Shown here: positions 1 to 8,359 of the stretch, piece by piece
Layout: each line of letters begins with the position of its first letter
How positions within the stretch are numbered: the first letter of the stretch is position 1
DNA from: RGDT01 sp964630925
GTDB taxonomy: Bacteria > Planctomycetota > Planctomycetia > Gemmatales > Gemmataceae
Length of the DNA: 64,000 nt
Direction: 5' to 3'
Assembly: GCA_964630925.1 (NCBI GenBank)
Contig: CAZVZK010000025.1
Span: forward strand, 1-64,000
Made by a program: the position numbers and the translations under genes
The notes under the pieces: model-generated
Seen by the model: only the letters and a program-made list of their open reading frames with translations
Told to the model about the DNA's origin: nothing
Database searches by the model: none

Positions 1-81
1 TATCTCGCTCAGGGCACTACTGTTATAGCGATGTCAAGCCACCTTGGAAGGCCTGCGCACAAGCATCCCCGGCGCGGGGCC

Positions 82-1092
82 TCAACCATCGGCCCTCCGC
101 CACATCTGGACTTCACCGCTGCCAGGCTGGAACACCATCTGCTGGCATGTGTCCTGATTGAGCACGGGCTCGCCGTTGAGGACGTTCGCCAACGTGTCAG
201 GGGGGCACGCGGCGGGGAGGTCGGCCAGGGCCCTGCTCAATGCCTCCGCCCTCTTGCTGCTCCCCGCCAGCGAAAACAGGTCCCCGTCGTGCTCCCCTTT
301 CAGGATGTCCTCGTTGTTCTTGGCGAATCGTCCGACGACGTGGTGGTTCGCCTGAACCAACACTTGCCCTGTCAGCGAGCGGACGGCCGCGTCACCCTGT
401 GTCCGCTCGATGACGCACGCCTGGCCCTTCTCGGCGCCGCATACGGTGAAGAACACGCTCGTGGAGAGGGGCGTCCTCGTGAGCCGCTGGACCGCCGCCT
501 CGTAGCCGTCGCACGTCTCCAGGGTGTCGCGCAACAGGAATGCAGGGCCGAAATCGAAGGAAGGGAACGCGACGGGTGGGGCCCAGTTGATCGTCACGGA
601 GTAGGCCCGCGGCAGCATGCCCGATAACACCCCCACCTGCCCGGGGACCCCAGCCGTGACGAACTCACGCGCCCCGCGGCGGAAGCGGAAGAGCCGGGTG
701 GCGGCGCCCATCGTGGCCAATGGCCAGTCCAGGGTTCGGACGTGGACCATGCCCACCCCCTCGACCCAGCGCACGCCCGCCGTGCAGCCGAAGAGCTTCG
801 GCCAGCGCAGGTGGCTCAGCTCGTACGCGCAATTCAAGACGGTGGCGGTCCCCAGCGACACGCCCAGCGCCTCCGCCCACGACGCGATCTCGCCCCGATA
901 GGGGCCCCCGAAACCCTGGTACAGGCGAGCGAAGACCCAGCGAAGCAGCTCGGGGACCCGCTCGAATTGCATGCCGGCCTCCTGGATGAGGCGGCCGGCG
1001 GCCGTCTTCTCACGGAGAATGACCTCCTCCCAACGGGTCACCTCGTCGCGCTCCAGATTGATGCGGTAGCTCGGTACGTCTGACGTGAACAT
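82..1092 (-). CDS. C45 / acid-ceramidase-like amide hydrolase
   Basis: A 336-residue protein resembling the linear-amide C-N hydrolases (NAAA, acid ceramidase, penicillin V acylase; Ntn-hydrolase fold). The candidate nucleophile is Cys103 in LFGCTAG, followed by Arg119 and Asp122 in HVRTLDWP. The spacing C-x15-R-x2-D equals that of the catalytic trio of human NAAA and acid ceramidase, which is the main evidence. In those enzymes the Cys is exposed by autocleavage of an N-terminal chain of about 100-140 residues, and 102 residues precede Cys103 here. No signal peptide is evident at the chosen start. The substrate (N-acylethanolamine, ceramide, bile amide or other) cannot be told. It lies 57 bases downstream of a small secreted protein on the same strand. 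Confidence 0.7.
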   Translation of the reverse strand: MFTSDVPSYRINLERDEVTRWEEVILREKTAAGRLIQEAGMQFERVPELLRWVFARLYQGFGGPYRGEIASWAEALGVSLGTATVLNCAYELSHLRWPKLFGCTAGVRWVEGVGMVHVRTLDWPLATMGAATRLFRFRRGAREFVTAGVPGQVGVLSGMLPRAYSVTINWAPPVAFPSFDFGPAFLLRDTLETCDGYEAAVQRLTRTPLSTSVFFTVCGAEKGQACVIERTQGDAAVRSLTGQVLVQANHHVVGRFAKNNEDILKGEHDGDLFSLAGSSKRAEALSRALADLPAACPPDTLANVLNGEPVLNQDTCQQMVFQPGSGEVQMWRRADG

Positions 1093-1149
1093 GCCGCCCT
1101 CCGCATTCTCTTGTGCCCGCGCAGGCCATCACACAGGGCGGCTCCCTGC

Positions 1150-1794
1150 TCACCGGCTCGCCGACACCCCCACCACCGTCAGCCCCAGGCCCAGCACCGC
1201 CTTCTTGCCGCCCGCGCTCGCCGGCAGCCGCAGGAACAGTACCCGGTGCCCCTTGCCCTTGTCCACCAGTTTCGGCTTCTCGCCCGCGTCCTTGCCCGGC
1301 GGGAACAGCACCATCACGCCGGGGTGGTCGTCCGTCGATTTCGCGCTCAGCTCGCGCAGGTCCTTCACCTCCATCAGGCCCGGCTTCTTGTCGTCGCCCG
1401 CAGGCGAGAGCAGCGCAAACTCCCGATGCGGCGCCGTGTCGGCATGGTCGCCGTCGCCCGGCTGGACGCCGAAACGCAGCGTGTACACCCCCGCCGCGAT
1501 GCGCTGCTTCCTGTAGTCCGTGTACACCTTCGGGAAGCGCACCGCGCCGATGACCGTCGATTGCGGCACCTCGGCGTAGGTCAGCCCGTTCTTGATCTGC
1601 TCGTCCGTCGCCTTCACCGGAACGTCCTTGCGGAACCACACCTCCAGGATCGTCTCGCCCTTGCCGTCCAGCAGGCGATGGCACCTGCCCTCCAGCAGCT
1701 TGCGGACCGGCGCGGCAAGATCCTCGGGCGCCGCGGCGTCGTCGGCCTCGATGGAGTATTCAGGGGCGGCCAGAAGGAGCAGGAGGAGCATCAT
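1150..1794 (-). CDS. Secreted hypothetical protein
   Basis: A small exported protein that I do not recognise at family level. Starting at the ATG pair at 1794/1791 gives a short hydrophobic leader (MMLLLLLLAAPEYS) typical of planctomycete secreted proteins; the longer upstream reading adds an unlikely extension. The mature part is beta-rich, with an AGVYTLRFGVQPGDGDH segment and a C-terminal GLTVVGVSASR strand, somewhat like DUF2911-type beta-sandwich proteins that are described as secreted and of unknown role. No catalytic motif is visible. It is divergent from the prpD-like gene (76-base gap) and upstream of the C45-like hydrolase on the same strand, possibly cotranscribed with it. Confidence 0.55.
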   Translation of the reverse strand: MMLLLLLLAAPEYSIEADDAAAPEDLAAPVRKLLEGRCHRLLDGKGETILEVWFRKDVPVKATDEQIKNGLTYAEVPQSTVIGAVRFPKVYTDYRKQRIAAGVYTLRFGVQPGDGDHADTAPHREFALLSPAGDDKKPGLMEVKDLRELSAKSTDDHPGVMVLFPPGKDAGEKPKLVDKGKGHRVLFLRLPASAGGKKAVLGLGLTVVGVSASR

Positions 1795-1856
1795 CCGGGC
1801 ATTGTCGCGCCCCTGTCCGGCGGCGGCAAGGGACGCTATCCACATCTCATACCGCC

Positions 1857-1863
1857 AGGAGGA
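1857..1863 (+). promoter_or_regulatory. Ribosome binding site of prpD-like gene
   Basis: AGGAGGA placed 7 bases before ATG 1871. It decides the start against an in-frame extension of 93 codons that overlaps the divergent gene. Confidence 0.7.
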
Positions 1864-1870
1864 GCTAACG

Positions 1871-3304
1871 ATGGCCGGTCACGCCGAGAGTAATGTCCGC
1901 CCCGACCCCGATAAGGAGCTTGTGGACATCGCCCGCTACGCCGCGGGCTACGAGGTCACCAGCGCCGAGGCCATCGACACCGCCCGCTACTGCCTCATGG
2001 ACAGCCTCGCCTGCGCCGTCCTCGCGCTGAAATACCCCGCCTGCGTCAAGCACCTCGGCCCGTTCGTCCCCGGCACCGTCGTTCCCGACGGCGTCCGCGT
2101 CCCCGGCACCGCCCACGTCCTCGACCCCGTTAAGGCCGCCTTCGACATCGGCTGCGCCGTCCGCTGGCTCGACTACAACGACACCTGGCTCGCCGCCGAG
2201 TGGGGCCACCCCTCCGACAACCTCGGCGCCATCCTCTCCCTCGCCGACTACCTCGGCCGCCGCGGCAAGCCGGTGACCGTTCGCCACGTCCTCGACGCGA
2301 TGGTCAAGGCCCACGAGATCCAGGGCGTCCTCGCCCTGCGCAACGCCTTCAACCGCGTCGGCCTCGATCACGTCATCCTCGTCAAGGTCGCGTCCACCGC
2401 CGTGGCGACGATGATGCTCGGCGGCGACGAGAAGAAGATCATCGACGCCCTCTCCCACGCCTGGATCGACGGCCAGAGCCTGCGGACGTATCGCCACGCG
2501 CCGAACGCCAGCCAGCGCAAGTCGTGGGCCGCCGGCGACGCCACCAGCCGGGCGGTCCGCCTCGCCCTCATGGTGCTGAACGGCGAGCCGGGCCTGCCCA
2601 GCGCCCTGTCGGCGCCGAAGTGGGGCTTCCAGGACGTGCTGTTCAAGGGCAACAGGCTGGAGCTGCCCCGCGCCTACGGCTCGTACGTCATGGAGCACGT
2701 CCTGTTCAAGATCTCGTACCCGGCGGAGTTCCACGCCCAGACCGCCGCCGAGTGCGCCCTCAAGCTGCACCCGCTGGTCAAGGACCGCCTCGCCGAGGTC
2801 GAGCGCGTCGAGCTGGCGACCCAGGAGTCCGCCGTGCGCATCATCAGCAAGGACGGCCCCCTGCACAATCCCGCCGACCGTGACCACAGCCTGCAATACA
2901 TCGTCGCCGTCCCCCTGATCTTCGGCCGCCTCACCGCCGATGATTACGAGGACGTGGTGGCCAGGGACCCGCGTATCGACGCCCTCCGCGGCAAGATGTC
3001 CGTCCGCGAGGACCCGCGGTATTCGCGTGAGTACCTCGAGCTGGACAAGCGCTCCATCGCCAACGCCGTGCAGGTGTTCTTCAAGGACGGCACCTCGACG
3101 CCGCGCGTCGAGGTCGAGTACCCCGTCGGCCACCGGAGTCGCCGCGCCGAGGGCATCCCGCTCCTCGTCGAGAAGTTCCGCCAGAACATGGGCACCCTGT
3201 ACGCGGCGGACGAGGTGAAGGCGCTGGAGGGGCTGTTCCTCGACCTGCCGCGCCTGGAGAAGACCCCCGCCGTGGACCTCATGGCGATGCTGGCGCGGCC
3301 GTGA
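1871..3304 (+). CDS. prpD: MmgE/PrpD family 2-methylcitrate dehydratase
   Basis: A 477-residue protein close in length to E. coli PrpD (483). It should dehydrate 2-methylcitrate to 2-methylaconitate in the methylcitrate cycle for propionyl-CoA and may also act on citrate. The diagnostic stretch DYNDTWLAAEWGHPSDN lies near residues 100-116, and ISYPAEFHAQTAAE lies later. The start is set by a strong Shine-Dalgarno AGGAGGA at 1857-1863, 7 bases before ATG 1871; the longer reading back to 1592 runs through the divergent gene. No methylcitrate synthase or methylisocitrate lyase is in the window, so the pathway context is missing. Confidence 0.9.
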   Translation: MAGHAESNVRPDPDKELVDIARYAAGYEVTSAEAIDTARYCLMDSLACAVLALKYPACVKHLGPFVPGTVVPDGVRVPGTAHVLDPVKAAFDIGCAVRWLDYNDTWLAAEWGHPSDNLGAILSLADYLGRRGKPVTVRHVLDAMVKAHEIQGVLALRNAFNRVGLDHVILVKVASTAVATMMLGGDEKKIIDALSHAWIDGQSLRTYRHAPNASQRKSWAAGDATSRAVRLALMVLNGEPGLPSALSAPKWGFQDVLFKGNRLELPRAYGSYVMEHVLFKISYPAEFHAQTAAECALKLHPLVKDRLAEVERVELATQESAVRIISKDGPLHNPADRDHSLQYIVAVPLIFGRLTADDYEDVVARDPRIDALRGKMSVREDPRYSREYLELDKRSIANAVQVFFKDGTSTPRVEVEYPVGHRSRRAEGIPLLVEKFRQNMGTLYAADEVKALEGLFLDLPRLEKTPAVDLMAMLARP

Positions 3305-3469
3305 CGGCTGATCGAGGGGCATGGATCGAGGCGCCAGCCCGCCAGCCCGCGTCGGCGCCGCCCGTCCTCGCCCGGCGGCCCCTCGCCTGCTATGCTAGCG
3401 CTCGGCCCTCCTTCTCGTCGGCAGACATGGCGGTCTCACCACCGCCCGCCGGCGATCCCGAGAGACGCG

Positions 3470-5479
3470 ATGCCGCTCGCCGTACTCCTCCTGGCCCTCT
3501 CTGCCCCACCCGTCGATTTCGCCCGCGACGTGCGCCCGCTGCTTGAATCACGCTGCGTCCGCTGCCACGGCCCGAAGAAGCACGAGGCCGGCCTCCGCCT
3601 CGATCTGCGCTCGTCGGCGATGGACGCCGTCATCCCACGCCACCCGGACCGGAGCGAGCTGGTCCGCCGCATCATGACAGGCGACGCCGGGCGGCGGATG
3701 CCCCCGTCCGGCAAGGCGCTCACCCCCGCCGAGGCCGGCGTCCTCCGCGAGTGGATCGCCGCCGGCGCCGAGTGGCCCGACGCCCTCGCCGGCGACGACG
3801 GCTCGCGTGGCCACTGGGCGTTCAAAACCATCCGCCGCCCGCCCGTGCCGGCGACGAGGGGCCTCGCCCACCATGCCATCGACGCCTTCATCCTCGCCCG
3901 CCTGGAGATGGTGGGCCGCACGTTCGCACCGCCGGCGGATGCCGCGACCCTGACGCGCCGCCTGCATCTCGACCTGACTGGGCTGCCGCCGGACGGCCCG
4001 CCCGAGGAGCCGGGCCGGCTTGCCGAGCGTCTCCTCGCGTCGCCGGCGTTCGGCGAGCGCTGGGGCCGCCACTGGCTCGACCTGGCACGCTACGCCGAGA
4101 GCGACGGCTACGAGAACGACCGGGTCCGCAAGGGCGCGTGGGTCTGGCGCGACTGGGTCGTGTCCGCCTTTAACGCCGACCTGCCGCTCGACCGCTTCAC
4201 CGTCGAGCAGCTCGCCGGCGACCTCCTCCCCGCCGCGACGGCAGACCAGAAGGTCGCCACCGGCCTGCACCGCAACACGCTGTACAACTCGGCGGCGTCC
4301 GGCGACAAGGAGGAGTTCCGCACCCGCGCCGTCAAGGACCGCGTCGAGACCACCGGCACCGCCTGGCTGGGGCTGACCCTCGGCTGCGCCCAGTGCCACT
4401 CGCACAAGTACGACCCCGTGCCTCACCGCGAGTATTACCGCCTCTACGCCTTCTTCGACCGGACGGCGGACCGGGAGCAGGAGGTGCCGGGGGCGAAGGT
4501 CAAGGCGCCCACCCTCGCCGCGGTGAAACGCGTCTCGCACGTCCACCGCCGCGGCAACTTCCTCGACCGGGGCGACGAGGTCAAGCCCGGCACGCCCGCC
4601 TTCCTCCCGCCGCTGAAGCCGCGTGGCCCCGAGGCCGACCGCCTCGACCTGGCCCGCTGGCTCGTGTCGCCCGAGAACCCGCTGACGGCGCGGGTGCTGG
4701 CCAATCAGGTCTGGCAGCACCTCTTCGGCGAGGGGCTGGTGCGGACGCCCGAGGACTTCGGCCGCCGCGGCGAGCGGCCCACGCACCCCGAGCTGCTCGA
4801 CTGGCTGGCGTCGGAGCTGGTCGCCAACGGCTGGTCGCGCAAGGCCCTCATCCGCATCATCGTCGCCTCCGACACCTACCGCCAATCATCGGCAAGGCGC
4901 GGGGCCGACGACCCCGACAACCGCCTCCTGGGCCGGCAGAACCGCTTCCGCCTGGAGGCCGAGGCCATCCGCGACGCCGCCCTGACGGCGGCGGGCCTGC
5001 TCGACCGGCGTGTCGGCGGGCCGTCCATCGTGCCGCCCTTCCCGAAAGAATTGCCCGCAGGGCAGTTCAGCGCCGAGGCCCTGCTCGGGCCGACGAAGGA
5101 CCGGCACCGCCGCGGCGTGTACATCCACGTCCAGCGGACGCTGACGCACCCGTCGCTGGAGGCGCTCGACGCGCCGGACGGCAACCAGCCGTGCCCGCGC
5201 CGCGAGCGGGCCGGGTCGCCGGTGCAGGCGTTGGCCCTGCTCAACAACCCCGTCTTCACCGAGGCGGCCTTCGCCCTCGGCGGCCGGCTCATCCGCGAGG
5301 CGAGGACGCCCGAGGCACGCATCGAGCGCGGCTTCCGCCTGTGTCTGGGGAGGGCGCCCGACGCGGAGGAGATGGCGGTCCTGCTGCCGCTGACGCGCCG
5401 GAAGGCGCGCGAGGCCGACGTGTGGGCCGGCGTGGCGCGGGTACTCCTCAACCTCGATGAATTCGTCAACCGGGAGTGA
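3470..5479 (+). CDS. Planctomycete cytochrome-type protein, PSCyt1-DUF1549-DUF1553
   Basis: A 669-residue secreted protein of the large planctomycete family. The N-terminal PSCyt1-like segment has the haem-type motif CVRCHGP near residue 26. DUF1549 follows, beginning around LTRRLHLDLTGLPPD and carrying a second CxxCH (CAQCHSHKYDP). DUF1553 occupies roughly 400-640 (NPLTARVLANQVWQHLFGEG). It is shorter than the usual 800-1100 residues, with a compact linker between the two DUF domains. The start at 3470 gives a leader MPLAVLLLALSA. It is followed after 3 bases by a DUF1501 protein, the classical partner in planctomycetes. The role is not established; a link to polysaccharide or sulfated-glycan use is often inferred from context. 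Confidence 0.9.
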   Translation: MPLAVLLLALSAPPVDFARDVRPLLESRCVRCHGPKKHEAGLRLDLRSSAMDAVIPRHPDRSELVRRIMTGDAGRRMPPSGKALTPAEAGVLREWIAAGAEWPDALAGDDGSRGHWAFKTIRRPPVPATRGLAHHAIDAFILARLEMVGRTFAPPADAATLTRRLHLDLTGLPPDGPPEEPGRLAERLLASPAFGERWGRHWLDLARYAESDGYENDRVRKGAWVWRDWVVSAFNADLPLDRFTVEQLAGDLLPAATADQKVATGLHRNTLYNSAASGDKEEFRTRAVKDRVETTGTAWLGLTLGCAQCHSHKYDPVPHREYYRLYAFFDRTADREQEVPGAKVKAPTLAAVKRVSHVHRRGNFLDRGDEVKPGTPAFLPPLKPRGPEADRLDLARWLVSPENPLTARVLANQVWQHLFGEGLVRTPEDFGRRGERPTHPELLDWLASELVANGWSRKALIRIIVASDTYRQSSARRGADDPDNRLLGRQNRFRLEAEAIRDAALTAAGLLDRRVGGPSIVPPFPKELPAGQFSAEALLGPTKDRHRRGVYIHVQRTLTHPSLEALDAPDGNQPCPRRERAGSPVQALALLNNPVFTEAAFALGGRLIREARTPEARIERGFRLCLGRAPDAEEMAVLLPLTRRKAREADVWAGVARVLLNLDEFVNRE

Positions 5480-5482
5480 CCG

Positions 5483-6859
5483 ATGCATCCGGCCGAGGAG
5501 CACGTGTGGCTGACGCGTCGGGAGTTCTTCACCGGCGTGCGTGGCGGCCTCGGCCTCGCCGCCCTCGCGGCTATGGCGCGGGAGGAGGGCCGCGCCGCGG
5601 CACCGCCGACGCCGGCGCGGGCGAAGGCGTGCATCTTCGTCTTCCTCATCGGCGGCACCAGCCAGATCGACCTGTTCGACCCCAAGCCGGGGCTGGAGAA
5701 GCTCGACGGCAAGCCGATCCCCGAGTCGTTCCGCAAGGGCATCCGCCTCGGCCAGACGACGTTCGCCGCCCCGGTGATGCGCAGCCACTTCAAGTTCCGC
5801 CGATACGGCAAGTGCGGCATGGAGATGTCGGAGATGCTGCCGGGCCTCGGCTCGTGCGCCGACGACCTGTGCCTGATCCGCTCGATGCACCACGAGGCGT
5901 TCGACCACGCGCCGGGCGAGCTGGAGGTCTGCACCGGCAAGGACCGCCCCGGCAGGCCGAGCGTGGGGGCATGGCTCACCTACGGGCTCGGCTCCGTGTC
6001 GAAGGACCTGCCCGGCCACGTGGTCCTGATGAACGGGCGGTCGCCCAAGGCGCGGGCGATGGTCTGGGGCAACGGCTTCCTGCCGCCACGCCACCGAGGG
6101 GTGCTCTTCCGCACGAGTGGAAGCCCCATCCTCGACCTGGGGCTGCCCGAGGGCGTCACGCCGCAGGCGCACCGCGAGCAGCTCGACGCCCTGGCGAGGC
6201 TGAACGCCCTGCGGGCCGCCAGGACCGGCGACCCGGCGACGGCGGCGCGGACGGCCGACTACGAGCTGGCGTTCCGCATGCAGGCCGCCGCGCCCGGACT
6301 GCTCGACCTCAAGGGCGAGGCGAAGGCCACCCTCGCCGCCTACGGCTCCAGCGACCTCGCACGCAGCCTGCTGCTGGCGCGTCGGCTCGTGGAGAAGGGC
6401 GTCCGCTTCGTGACGGTCACGCACCATGACTGGGACCACCACGACGGCATCAACGACGGCCTGCCCAGGGCGTGCAAGGCCATCGACACGCCACTCTCCG
6501 CGCTCATCAAGGATCTGAAACAGCGCGGCCTGCTGGCGAGTACCCTTGTCGTGGGCGGCACGGAATTCGGGCGGACGGTGATCACGCAGGGCGGCGCGAA
6601 GAATCCGGGCCGCGACCACCACCCGCACGCCTTCAGCGTCTTCCTCGCCGGCGGAGGCGTCAAGGGCGGCCAGGTGCTCGGCAAGACGGACGACCTCGCC
6701 TGGCGCGTCACCGAGGAGCCGGTGCATACGAATGACTTCCACGCCACGATGCTGCACCTGTTCGGCATCGACCACACCAAGCTGACCATGCGCGTCAACG
6801 GCCTGGACATGCGCCTGACCGACGTGGCGGGCAAGGTCGTGACGAAAGTGATCGCGTGA
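5483..6859 (+). CDS. DUF1501 domain-containing protein
   Basis: A 458-residue exported protein of the DUF1501 family, which belongs to the alkaline phosphatase/sulfatase-like superfamily. The N-terminus TRREFFTGVRGGLGLAALAA is a Tat-type signal with the twin arginine. Visible landmarks are FVFLIGGTSQIDLFDPKPG near residue 52, the metal-site-like HHDWDHHDGIND and the closing GRDHHPHAFSVFLAGGGVKGG. It starts 3 bases after the DUF1549/DUF1553 gene, so the two are almost certainly cotranscribed. The enzymatic activity of the family is not established. Confidence 0.92.
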   Translation: MHPAEEHVWLTRREFFTGVRGGLGLAALAAMAREEGRAAAPPTPARAKACIFVFLIGGTSQIDLFDPKPGLEKLDGKPIPESFRKGIRLGQTTFAAPVMRSHFKFRRYGKCGMEMSEMLPGLGSCADDLCLIRSMHHEAFDHAPGELEVCTGKDRPGRPSVGAWLTYGLGSVSKDLPGHVVLMNGRSPKARAMVWGNGFLPPRHRGVLFRTSGSPILDLGLPEGVTPQAHREQLDALARLNALRAARTGDPATAARTADYELAFRMQAAAPGLLDLKGEAKATLAAYGSSDLARSLLLARRLVEKGVRFVTVTHHDWDHHDGINDGLPRACKAIDTPLSALIKDLKQRGLLASTLVVGGTEFGRTVITQGGAKNPGRDHHPHAFSVFLAGGGVKGGQVLGKTDDLAWRVTEEPVHTNDFHATMLHLFGIDHTKLTMRVNGLDMRLTDVAGKVVTKVIA

Positions 6860-6886
6860 CCCGAGGCCGGACAAAGGAGCCCCGAC

Positions 6887-8083
6887 ATGCTGAGCCGCCG
6901 AGCCTTCCTGCACACCTCCGGCGTGGTCGCCATCGGCACCTCGGCGCCGGCGTTCCTGGGCCGCGCCGCGGCGGCCACCGCGCCGGCGAAGGGCGAGAAC
7001 ATCCTCGTCGTCGTCGAGCTGACCGGCGGCAACGACGGCCTCAACACCGTCGTCCCGTTCAAGGACGCCGACTACGCCAAGTATCGGCCCAACATCAGGA
7101 TCGACGCCTCGCGCCTGCGCAAGGTCAACGACTCGCTTGGCCTGCACCCGGCGCTGTCGGGCTTCTCGGGCCTGCTGGAAGACGGCTGCCTGTCCATCGT
7201 GCAGGGCGTGGGCTACCCGAATCCGTCGCAGTCGCACTTCCGCTCGATGGACGTGTGGCAGGCCGGCAGCACCGAGAAGACCCTCACCGAGGGCTGGCTG
7301 GGCAAGGCCCTCAAGAAGATGCCCGCCGGCACCCAGTCGTTCCACCTCAAGACCGCCCAGCCCTCGCCGCTGGCGTTCGACGGCGCGCCCATGCGCGTGC
7401 CGAGCATCGCCACGCTCGACGAGTTCCGCCTGCTCACGCTGGGCAACCCCGCCGATGCGAAGAAGGCCATCACCGGCGGCGCCTCCGGCGAGAAGAAGCC
7501 CGGCCTGCTCGACTTCGTGACGCGCACCGCCGCCAGCACCTACGCCTCCAGCGAGCGCCTCGCCGCCGCCGCCAGGGCGTACACGCCCAAGGTGCCGTAC
7601 CCCGACACGCAGCTCGGCGGCCGCCTCCGTCTCGCCGCCCAGCTCATCGAGGCCGGCGTCGGCGCGCGGATCTTCTACGTCAGCATCGACGGCTTCGACA
7701 CGCACGCCACCCAGCTCCCCGCCCACGAGGCGCTCCTGACGCAGGTGTCGGGCGCGATGACCGCCTTCTACAAGGACATGAAGGCGCGGGGCAACGGCGG
7801 ACGCGTCATGATGATGACCTTCAGCGAGTTCGGCCGCCGCGCCAAGGAGAACGGCAGCAAGGGCACCGACCACGGCAGCGGCTCGCAGATGTTCCTGGTC
7901 GGCAGCAAGGTGAAGGCCGGCCTCGTCGGCGCCCACCCCGACCTGTCGAGGCTGGACGACGGCAACCTGACGTTCCACACCGACTTCCGCTCGGTGTACG
8001 CCGCCATCCTGGAGAGGTGGCTCGGCGTGACGCCGAAGGACGTGCTGGGACGGGAGTTCAAGCCGGCCGCCGTGTTCGCGTGA
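6887..8083 (+). CDS. DUF1501 domain-containing protein, second paralogue
   Basis: A 398-residue exported protein of a different DUF1501 subfamily from its neighbour: it has the ELTGGNDGLNTVVPF signature of the type usually paired with DUF1800. A Tat signal SRRAFLHTSGVVAIG opens the protein. Other landmarks are FYVSIDGFDTHATQ and a C-terminal GTDHGSGSQMFLVGS. It lies 27 bases after the first DUF1501 gene on the same strand. The DUF1800 partner is present about 2 kb downstream at 10196-11599, but on the opposite strand, so the usual pair is separated here by two protease genes. Confidence 0.92.
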   Translation: MLSRRAFLHTSGVVAIGTSAPAFLGRAAAATAPAKGENILVVVELTGGNDGLNTVVPFKDADYAKYRPNIRIDASRLRKVNDSLGLHPALSGFSGLLEDGCLSIVQGVGYPNPSQSHFRSMDVWQAGSTEKTLTEGWLGKALKKMPAGTQSFHLKTAQPSPLAFDGAPMRVPSIATLDEFRLLTLGNPADAKKAITGGASGEKKPGLLDFVTRTAASTYASSERLAAAARAYTPKVPYPDTQLGGRLRLAAQLIEAGVGARIFYVSIDGFDTHATQLPAHEALLTQVSGAMTAFYKDMKARGNGGRVMMMTFSEFGRRAKENGSKGTDHGSGSQMFLVGSKVKAGLVGAHPDLSRLDDGNLTFHTDFRSVYAAILERWLGVTPKDVLGREFKPAAVFA

Positions 8084-8112
8084 CCGGGTTGGGCGTGGGC
8101 AGCTCTCGTCCT

Positions 8113-8225
8113 TGGCGAGCGGGGTTGCGTCAGCGCCCCGAGTGGAGCGTCAGCGTCTCTTGATTTCTCGGCGTCACCGCCTCCGGATTGCCGGAACGTC
8201 ATCGCTCACGGTGGAGCGTCAGGGC
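8113..8225 (+). repeat. Dispersed intergenic repeat, copy A
   Basis: The block 8116-8155 matches the reverse complement of 34593-34632 at 38 of 40 bases. The similarity continues over about 40 further bases with more mismatches. The core unit TGGAGCGTCAGCG occurs at about 8143 and a variant recurs at 8210. The element occupies most of the 276-base gap before the M48 protease gene and has no coding potential of its own. Confidence 0.7.
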
Positions 8226-8359
8226 ATCTCGTTCGGGTCCCGCGTCCCCCTGACCGCCGACGCCCCGTCCTGCGATGGAGCCTCTGCGGGCGGTTGGCCC
8301 CGGCGCGTCCGTGAGGTACAATGCCCCCGTGGTCAATCCGGGGCGAGGGCGGATCCGGC

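Noticed and set aside
4886..7978. 1030-codon minus-strand frame
   Set aside because: It is the antisense of DUF1549/DUF1553 and DUF1501 genes with composition typical of high-GC shadows.
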